From positions 266,547,551 to 266,611,550 of the forward strand of contig CP136061.1 of NCBI GenBank assembly GCA_032622095.1: 64,000 nt of DNA. Direction: 5' to 3'. The notes under the pieces are model-generated. The model worked only from the letters and a program-made list of their open reading frames with translations. It was not told the origin of the DNA and searched no databases. The translations under genes and the position numbers were made by a program. This DNA is from Siphonodentalium dalli (lineage: Eukaryota; Mollusca; Scaphopoda; Gadilida; Siphonodentaliidae). Below, piece by piece: positions 55,270 through 64,000 of the stretch; within the stretch, counting starts at the first letter, position 1, and each line of letters begins with the position of its first letter.

Positions 55270-58200
55270 AGCAAGATGATATGAATTGAGTAATCACACA
55301 CAATTATTTACTTGATCTGTGTGTTACGCTATATCATGTTCCATGATATGAATTGAGTAATCACACACAATTATTTACTTGGTCTGTGTGTTAAGCTATA
55401 TCATGTTCCATGATATGAATTGAGTAATCACACACAATTATTTACTTGGTCTGTGTGTTACGCTATATCATGTTCCATGATATGAATTGAGTAATCACAC
55501 ACAATTATTTACTTGGTCTGTGTGTTACGCTATATCATGTTCCATGATATGAATTGAGTAATCACACACAATTATTTACTTGGTCTGTGTGTTACGCTAT
55601 ATCATGTTCCATGATGATATGAATTGAGTAATCACACACAATTATTTACTTGGTCTGTGTGTTACGCTATATCATGTTCCATGATATGAATTGAGTAATC
55701 AGTAATCACACACAATTATTTACTTGGTCTGTGTGTTACGCTATATCATGTTCCATGATATGAATTGAGTAATCACACACAATTATTTACTTGGTCTGTG
55801 TGTTACGCTATATCATGTTCCATGATATGAATTGAGTAATCACACACAATTATTTACTTGGTCTGTGTGTTACGCTATATCATGTTCCATGATGATATGA
55901 ATTGAGTAATCACACACAATTATTTACTTGGTCTGTGTGTTACGCTATATCATGTTCCATGATATGAATTGAGTAATCACACACAATTATTTACTTGGTC
56001 TGTGTGTTACGCTATATCATGTTCCATGATGATATGAATTGAGTAATCAGTAATCACACACAATTATTTACTTGGTCTGTGTGTTACGCTATATCATGTT
56101 CCATGATGATATGAATTGAGTAATCAGTAATCACACACAATTATTTACTTGGTCTGTGTGTTACGCTATATCATGTTCCATGATATGAATTGAGTAATCA
56201 GTAATCACACACAATTATTTACTTGGTCTGTGTGTTACGCTATATCATGTTCCATGATGATATGAATTGAGTAATCAGTAATCACACACAATTATTTACT
56301 TGGTCTGTGTGTTACGCTATATCATGTTCCATGATATGAATTGAGTAATCACACACAATTATTTACTTGGTCTGTGTGTTACGCTATATCATGTTCCATG
56401 ATGATATGAATTGAGTAATCACACACAATTATTTACTTGGTCTGTGTGTTACGCTATATCATGTTCCATGATATGAATTGAGTAATCACACACAATTATT
56501 TACTTGGTCTGTGTGTTACGCTATATCATGTTCCATGATGATATGAATTGAGTAATCACACACAATTATTTACTTAGTAATCACACACAATTATTTACTT
56601 GGTCTGTGTGTTACGCTATATCATGTTCCATGATATGAATTGAGTAATCACACACAATTATTTACTTGATCTGTGTGTTACGCTATATCATGTTCCATGA
56701 TATGAATTGAGTAATCACACACAATTATTTACTTGGTCTGTGTGTTACGCTATATCATGTTCCATGATATGAATTGAGTAATCACACACAATTATTTACT
56801 TGGTCTGTGTGTTACGCTATATCATGTTCCATGATATGAATTGAGTAATCACACACAATTATTTACTTGGTCTGTGTGTTACGCTATATCATGTTCCATG
56901 ATATGAATTGAGCAATCACACACAATTATTTACTTGGTCTGTGTGTTACGCTATATCATGTTCCATGATATGAATTGAGTAATCACACACAATTATTTAC
57001 TTGGTCTGTGTGTTACGCTATATCATGTTCCATGATATGAATTGAGTAATCACACACAATTATTTACTTGGTCTGTGTGTTACGCTATATCATGTTCCAT
57101 GATATGAATTGAGTAATCACACACAATTATTTACTTGGTCTGTGTGTTACGCTATATCATGTTCCATGATGATATGAATTGAGTAATCACACACAATTAT
57201 TTACTTGGTCTGTGTGTTACGCTATATCATGTTCCATGATATGAATTGAGTAATCACACACAATTATTTACTTGGTCTGTGTGTTACGCTATATCATGTT
57301 CCATGATATGAATTGAGTAATCACACACAATTATTTACTTGGTCTGTGTGTTACGCTATATCATGTTCCATGATATGAATTGAGTAATCACACACAATTA
57401 TTTACTTGGTCGGTGTGTTACGCTATATCATGTTCCATGATGATATGAATTGAGTAATCACACACAATTATTTACTTGGTCTGTGTGTTACGCTATATCA
57501 TGTTCCATGATATGAATTGAGTAATCACACACAATTATTTACTTGGTCTGTGTGTTACGCTATATCATGTTCCATGATTGAGTAATCACACACAATTATT
57601 TACTTGGTCTGTGTGTTACGCTATATCATGTTCCATGATATGAATTGAGTAATCACACACAATTATTTACTTGGTCTGTGTGTTACGCTATATCATGTTC
57701 CATGATATGAATTGAGTAATCACACACAATTATTTACTTGGTCTGTGTGTTACGCTATATCATGTTCCATGATGATATGAATTGAGTAATCACACACAAT
57801 TATTTACTTGGTCAGTATTTTACGCTATATCATGTTCCATGATATGAATTGAGTAATCACACACAATTATTTACTTGGTCTGTGTGTTACGCTATATCAT
57901 GTTCCATGATGATATGAATTGAGTAATCACACACAATTATTTACTTGGTCTGTGTGTTACGCTATATCATGTTCCATGATATGAATTGAGTAATCACACA
58001 CAATTATTTACTTGGTCTGTGTGTTACGCTATATCATGTTCCATGATGATATGAATTGAGTAATCACACACAATTATTTACTTGGTCTGTGTGTTACGCT
58101 ATATCATGTTCCATGATATGAATTGAGTAATCACACACAATTATTTACTTGGTCTGTGTGTTACGCTATATCATGTTCCATGATGATATGAATTGAGTAA

Positions 58201-61200
58201 TCACACACAATTATTTACTTGGTCTGTGTGTTACGCTATATCATGTTCCATGATTGAGTAATCACACACAATTATTTACTTGGTCTGTGTGTTACGCTAT
58301 ATCATGTTCCATGATGATATGAATTGAGTAATCACACACAATTATTTACTTGGTCTGTGTGTTACGCTATATCATGTTCCATGATATGAATTGAGTAATC
58401 ACACACAATTATTTACTTGGTCTGTGTGTTACGCTATATCATGTTCCATGATGATATGAATTGAGTAATCACACACAATTATTTACTTGGTCTGTGTGTT
58501 ACGCTATATCATGTTCCATGATATGAATTGAGTAATCACACACAATTATTTACTTGGTCTGTGTGTTACGCTATATCATGTTCCATGATGATATGAATTG
58601 AGTAATCACACACAATTATTTACTTGGTCTGTGTGTTACGCTATATCATGTTCCATGATATGAATTGAGTAATCACACACAATTATTTACTTGGTCTGTG
58701 TGTTACGCTATATCATGTTCCATGATGATATGAATTGAGTAATCACACACAATTATTTACTTGGTCTGTGGGTTACGCTATATCATGTTCCATGATATGA
58801 ATTGAGTAATCACACACAATTATTTACTTGGTCTGTGTGTTACGCTATATCATGTTCCATGATATGAATTGAGTAATCACACACAATTATTTACTTGGTC
58901 TGTGTGTTACGCTATATCATGTTCCATGATATGAATTGAGTAATCACACACAATTATTTACTTGGTCTGTGTGTTACGCTATATCATGTTCCATGATATG
59001 AATTGAGTAATCACACACAATTATTTACTTGGTCTGTGTGTTACGCTATATCATGTTCCATGATTGAGTAATCACACACAATTATTTACTTGGTCTGTGT
59101 GTTACGCTATATCATGTTCCATGATGATATGAATTGAGTAATCACACACAATTATTTACTTGGTCTGTGTGTTACGCTATATCATGTTCCATGATATGAA
59201 TTGAGTAATCACACACAATTATTTACTTGGTCTGTGTGTTACGCTATATCATGTTCCATGATATGAATTGAGTAATCACACACAATTATTTACTTGGTCT
59301 GTGTGTTACGCTATATCATGTTCCATGATATGAATTGAGTAATCACACACAATTATTTACTTGGTCTGTGTGTTAAGCTATATCATGTTCCATGATATGA
59401 ATTGAGTAATCACACACAATTATTTACTTGGTCTGTGTGTTACGCTATATCATGTTCCATGATGATATGAATTGAGTAATCACACACAATTATTTACTTG
59501 GTCTGTGTGTTACGCTATATCATGTTCCATGATATGAATTGAGTAATCAGTAATCACACACAATTATTTACTTGGTCTGTGTGTTACGCTATATCATGTT
59601 CCATGATATGAATTGAGTAATCAGTAATCACACACAATTATTTACTTGGTCTGTGTGTTACGCTATATCATGTTCCATGATATGAATTGAGTAATCACAC
59701 ACAATTATTTACTTGGTCTGTGTGTTACGCTATATCATGTTCCATGATATGAATTGAGTAATCACACACAATTATTTACTTGGTCTGTGTGTTACGCTAT
59801 ATCATGTTCCATGATATGAATTGAGCAATCACACACAATTATTTACTTGGTCTGTGTGTTACGCTATATCATGTTCCATGATATGAATTGAGTAATCACA
59901 CACAATTATTTACTTGGTCTGTGTGTTACGCTATATCATGTTCCATGATATGAATTGAGTAATCACACACAATTATTTACTTGGTCTGTGTGTTACGCTA
60001 TATCATGTTCCATGATATGAATTGAGTAATCACACACAATTATTTACTTGGTCTGTGTGTTACGCTATATCATGTTCCATGATGATATGAATTGAGTAAT
60101 CACACACAATTATTTACTTGGTCTGTGTGTTACGCTATATCATGTTCCATGATATGAATTGAGTAATCACACACAATTATTTACTTGGTCTGTGTGTTAC
60201 GCTATATCATGTTCCATGATATGAATTGAGTAATCACACACAATTATTTACTTGGTCTGTGTGTTACGCTATATCATGTTCCATGATATGAATTGAGTAA
60301 TCACACACAATTATTTACTTGGTCGGTGTGTTACGCTATATCATGTTCCATGATGATATGAATTGAGTAATCACACACAATTATTTACTTGGTCTGTGTG
60401 TTACGCTATATCATGTTCCATGATATGAATTGAGTAATCACACACAATTATTTACTTGGTCTGTATGTTACGCTATATCATGTTCCATGATTGAGTAATC
60501 ACACACAATTATTTACTTGGTCTGTGTGTTACGCTATATCATGTTCCATGATATGAATTGAGTAATCACACACAATTATTTACTTGGTCTGTGTGTTACG
60601 CTATATCATGTTCCATGATATGAATTGAGTAATCACACACAATTATTTACTTGGTCTGTGTGTTACGCTATATCATGTTCCATGATGATATGAATTGAGT
60701 AATCACACACAATTATTTACTTGGTCTGTGTGTTACGCTATATCATGTTCCATGATATGAATTGAGTAATCACACACAATTATTTACTTGGTCTGTGTGT
60801 TACGCTATATCATGTTCCATGATGATATGAATTGAGTAATCACACACAATTATTTACTTGGTCTGTGTGTTACGCTATATCATGTTCCATGATATGAATT
60901 GAGTAATCACACACAATTATTTACTTGGTCTGTGTGTTACGCTATATCATGTTCCATGATGATATGAATTGAGTAATCACACACAATTATTTACTTGGTC
61001 TGTGTGTTACGCTATATCATGTTCCATGATATGAATTGAGTAATCACACACAATTATTTACTTGGTCTGTGTGTTACGCTATATCATGTTCCATGATGAT
61101 ATGAATTGAGTAATCACACACAATTATTTACTTGGTCTGTGTGTTACGCTATATCATGTTCCATGATTGAGTAATCACACACAATTATTTACTTGGTCTG

Positions 61201-62566
61201 TGTGTTACGCTATATCATGTTCCATGATGATATGAATTGAGTAATCACACACAATTATTTACTTGGTCTGTGTGTTACGCTATATCATGTTCCATGATAT
61301 GAATTGAGTAATCACACACAATTATTTACTTGGTCTGTGTGTTACGCTATATCATGTTCCATGATGATATGAATTGAGTAATCACACACAATTATTTACT
61401 TGGTCTGTGTGTTACGCTATATCATGTTCCATGATATGAATTGAGTAATCACACACAATTATTTACTTGGTCTGTGTGTTACGCTATATCATGTTCCATG
61501 ATGATATGAATTGAGTAATCACACACAATTATTTACTTGGTCTGTGTGTTACGCTATATCATGTTCCATGATATGAATTGAGTAATCACACACAATTATT
61601 TACTTGGTCTGTGTGTTACGCTATATCATGTTCCATGATGATATGAATTGAGTAATCACACACAATTATTTACTTGGTCTGTGGGTTACGCTATATCATG
61701 TTCCATGATATGAATTGAGTAATCACACACAATTATTTACTTGGTCTGTGTGTTACGCTATATCATGTTCCATGATATGAATTGAGTAATCACACACAAT
61801 TATTTACTTGGTCTGTGTGTTACGCTATATCATGTTCCATGATATGAATTGAGTAATCACACACAATTATTTACTTGGTCTGTGTGTTACGCTATATCAT
61901 GTTCCATGATATGAATTGAGTAATCACACACAATTATTTACTTGGTCTGTGTGTTACGCTATATCATGTTCCATGATTGAGTAATCACACACAATTATTT
62001 ACTTGGTCTGTGTGTTACGCTATATCATGTTCCATGATGATATGAATTGAGTAATCACACACAATTATTTACTTGGTCTGTGTGTTACGCTATATCATGT
62101 TCCATGATATGAATTGAGTAATCACACACAATTATTTACTTGGTCTGTGTGTTACGCTATATCATGTTCCATGATATGAATTGAGTAATCACACACAATT
62201 ATTTACTTGGTCTGTGTGTTACGCTATATCATGTTCCATGATATGAATTGAGTAATCACACACAATTATTTACTTGGTCTGTGTGTTAAGCTATATCATG
62301 TTCCATGATATGAATTGAGTAATCACACACAATTATTTGCTATATCATGTTCCATGATATGAATTGAGTAATCACACACAATTATATACTTGGTCTGTGT
62401 GTTACGCTATATCATGTTCCATGATGATATGAATTGAGTAATCACACACAATTATTTACTTGGTCTGTGTGTTATGCTATATCATGTTCCATGATTGAGT
62501 AATCACACACAATTATTTACTTGGTCTGTGTGTTACCATGGTTACGCTATATCATGTTCCATGATT
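55270..62566 (+). repeat. 67-bp satellite array, about 108 copies
   Basis: The monomer reads CCATGATATGAATTGAGTAA, TCACACACAATTATTTACTT, GGTCTGTGTGTTACGCTATA, TCATGTT. Length variants are common: +3 (CATGATGATATG), +7 (GTAATCAGTAATCAC) and about -9 (CCATGATTGAGTAATC). Each monomer has two dyads: ATATCATG..CATGATAT, and GTAATCACACACA against TGTGTGTTAC. Marker mutations recur exactly 2,913 bp apart. Copies differ by few substitutions, so homogenisation is recent. No open frame, no spacers. Confidence 0.97.
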
Positions 62567-63095
62567 GGTCAACTGCCAATTGGGTCATGTTCTTCTTATC
62601 CCAAATAGTTGACCTAATCACTAAAAGTGGTCAGTAGAATAATAGGGCGTGCTTTTAAATGTTCAGCTGAATTGCATTTGAAGCCAGTAATTTATATCGA
62701 TCACATGATCGTTGCTAAGTGGTTGAACATCTTATATTGGGCTGACTTAAAGTGCCATCTGGGCTAGTCTCAAATTTTGTGAAAATAAATAAGAATACAT
62801 TCATCATTTTTATGGGAATAAATCGTCAAAAAGCTATATAAAAATTGCAGCTCACACAATGTGCCCAACAACCACAGCGTTGTATCCATCAATAACCACA
62901 TACCCACTATATTAATTTCTTACTTATTTAAATAGCCTGTATATTACAATAAATCATGTTCCTTGATAGTCCACTGCCATATAATTTGGTCATGCGTTTC
63001 ATATCCCAATAAAACACACCATAACACAAACTGCCATCACATCTCGTTGACCTAGATGACTAAAAACAGTAGATAGAATACCTCGGCATGTTTTT
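62545..63095 (+). repeat. Dispersed repeat from which the satellite appears to arise
   Basis: The last monomer passes without a break into CATGATTGGTCAACTGCCAA, TTGGGTCATGTTCTTCTTAT and AGTGGTCAGTAGAATAATAG. A second diverged copy lies at 62,945-63,090 (AATCATGTTCCTTGATAGTC). The same sequence is present at 44,745 without any satellite. Confidence 0.65.
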
Positions 63096-63369
63096 TAAGT
63101 GTGTAGCCATAGACTAGCCGATGGATAATTCACCGGTAGAATATTGGGATAACTTACAATGTCGCATTTTGTAATATCCAAACTACTGATATTTCAGAAA
63201 AATTTATATTAATAAGGAAAAAGCTATGATATAAATATAAGAAACTAGCTTCGGGGACTTTATTCAGCATCGGAGCAACCTGTGCTCAAATGGGTATGCG
63301 CCATAATGTATGGCTGATGCTATCTTCTGTTTGTTCTTATCAACACACTCAGACCTCTAAAGATGGTGC

Positions 63370-63813
63370 TGGACATTTGTAGAATGAGGTCCCCAGAGGG
63401 TGAATTCACAGTGGGCTAGCATCACTAAATTAACCCACTGGAGACCTTAGTCTGCTTAGGCCTCATCTTTATTATCTTTATCTTTATTAACAAGTTTTTT
63501 GAGTTTATTTAGAAACTTCTATACAAAGTTTCCTTTTCTTTGTTAGTTTAGTTTCTCTCTTTTCCCAAATTGGCAGATGACACAATAATACATTATTGAG
63601 GTGCCCAATGGGTGCACATCACCATCTTCACCATTTGGAAACTTAAATCTGTCTAGGTCTCCTATAGCAGATGAGGTCATGAGGTCCCCCAGAGGATGAA
63701 TTTACTGATGCTAGCTCAATTAAATTTCACCATTCTAGGCTGATGGGTTGGGTAGCATCACTAAATTCACCCTCTGGGGACCTCATTCTGCACACGCCCA
63801 GCACCATAATTTG
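63370..63813 (+). mobile_element. Family G composite element
   Basis: ACATTTGTAGAATGAGGTCC to GACCTCATTCTGCACACGCC. The first hairpin is partly deleted; the second has an extra TTAAATTTCACCATTCTAGG segment in its loop. Confidence 0.7.
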
Positions 63814-63886
63814 AGGCCTGAACATTCCAAGGAGGAATCATGTGACAAAATGGTGAAACAGGTAAATTTTAATTTTGATTCAGAAT

Positions 63887-64000
63887 ACAGTAATGCTCTA
63901 AGTAATTGACTTCTTAACCACAGCAGAATTATGGGTAACTTTTCAGGATTTAGTCGGAAATATGGCTTGTTGCCATTCATCGGAAAGCTCTCGGCGAGAG
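63887..64000. mobile_element. Family M MITE, cut by window end
   Basis: TACAGTAATGCTCTAAGTAA then TTGACTTCTTAACCACAGCA through CATTCATCGGAAAGCTCTCG. Only the left arm and the start of the centre are in the window. Confidence 0.8.

Noticed and set aside
55270-62566. CRISPR-like appearance of regular short repeats
   Set aside because: There are no unique spacers; the monomers abut directly and the context is eukaryotic. It is a satellite.
55270-62566. Centromere call for the satellite
   Set aside because: Array size in view is only 7.3 kb and sequence alone cannot show centromere function.

Overview
The window reads as AT-rich nuclear DNA of an invertebrate animal. It shows spliced exons with GT/AG borders, long introns packed with small DNA transposons, a tRNA-headed SINE with a 14-bp target duplication, several minisatellites and a 7.3-kb satellite block. 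There is no sign of bacterial gene organisation. The repeat style (segments opening TTAGCTCA(A/C)CTT with CGTCCGTCGTCCGTCC runs, and many ACATGTACCGGTA strings) fits a marine lophotrochozoan, most likely a bivalve mollusc. That placement is inference from style, not a match.

One gene can be reconstructed, on the + strand from 8,393 to 44,700. Eight coding exons join with consistent phases into a 601-codon frame: a signal-peptide exon (8,398-8,470), three alternating pairs of extracellular modules, A1 (12,506-12,765), B1 (14,626-14,935), A2 (18,980-19,236), B2 (20,228-20,483), A3 (30,509-30,738) and B3 (41,164-41,500), and a transmembrane exon ending in a stop (44,618-44,700). Every A exon runs phase 1 to 0 and every B exon phase 0 to 1, so each A-B pair is a symmetrical 1-1 cassette that appears to have been duplicated in tandem. 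The A modules carry four cysteines with exactly 28 residues between the first two. The B modules carry a C-x(4,7,9)-W-x2-C motif. I do not recognise the protein. It looks like a single-pass surface or secreted-route protein with a cysteine-bridged, glycosylated ectodomain and an 8-residue tail.

Layout: 1-8.4 kb, upstream DNA with hairpins, a hAT-type element with 8-bp target duplications, and copies of a ~450-bp element. 8.4-44.7 kb, the gene, whose introns hold a 2.65-kb TTAA-flanked element filled with ~160-bp tandem units, five families of hairpin elements, a SINE, and a 7.7-kb terminal-inverted-repeat element (31,443-39,162) that contains another element built of GCGCTTAAGCGC palindromes. 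44.7-55.2 kb, intergenic repeats, a second hAT-type element, and minisatellites including a short TTAGGG stretch. 55.27-62.57 kb, about 108 copies of a 67-bp satellite with a 2,913-bp higher-order repeat. 62.6-64 kb, more hairpin elements; the last is cut by the window end.

No rRNA, functional tRNA, CRISPR array or second protein-coding gene could be supported.
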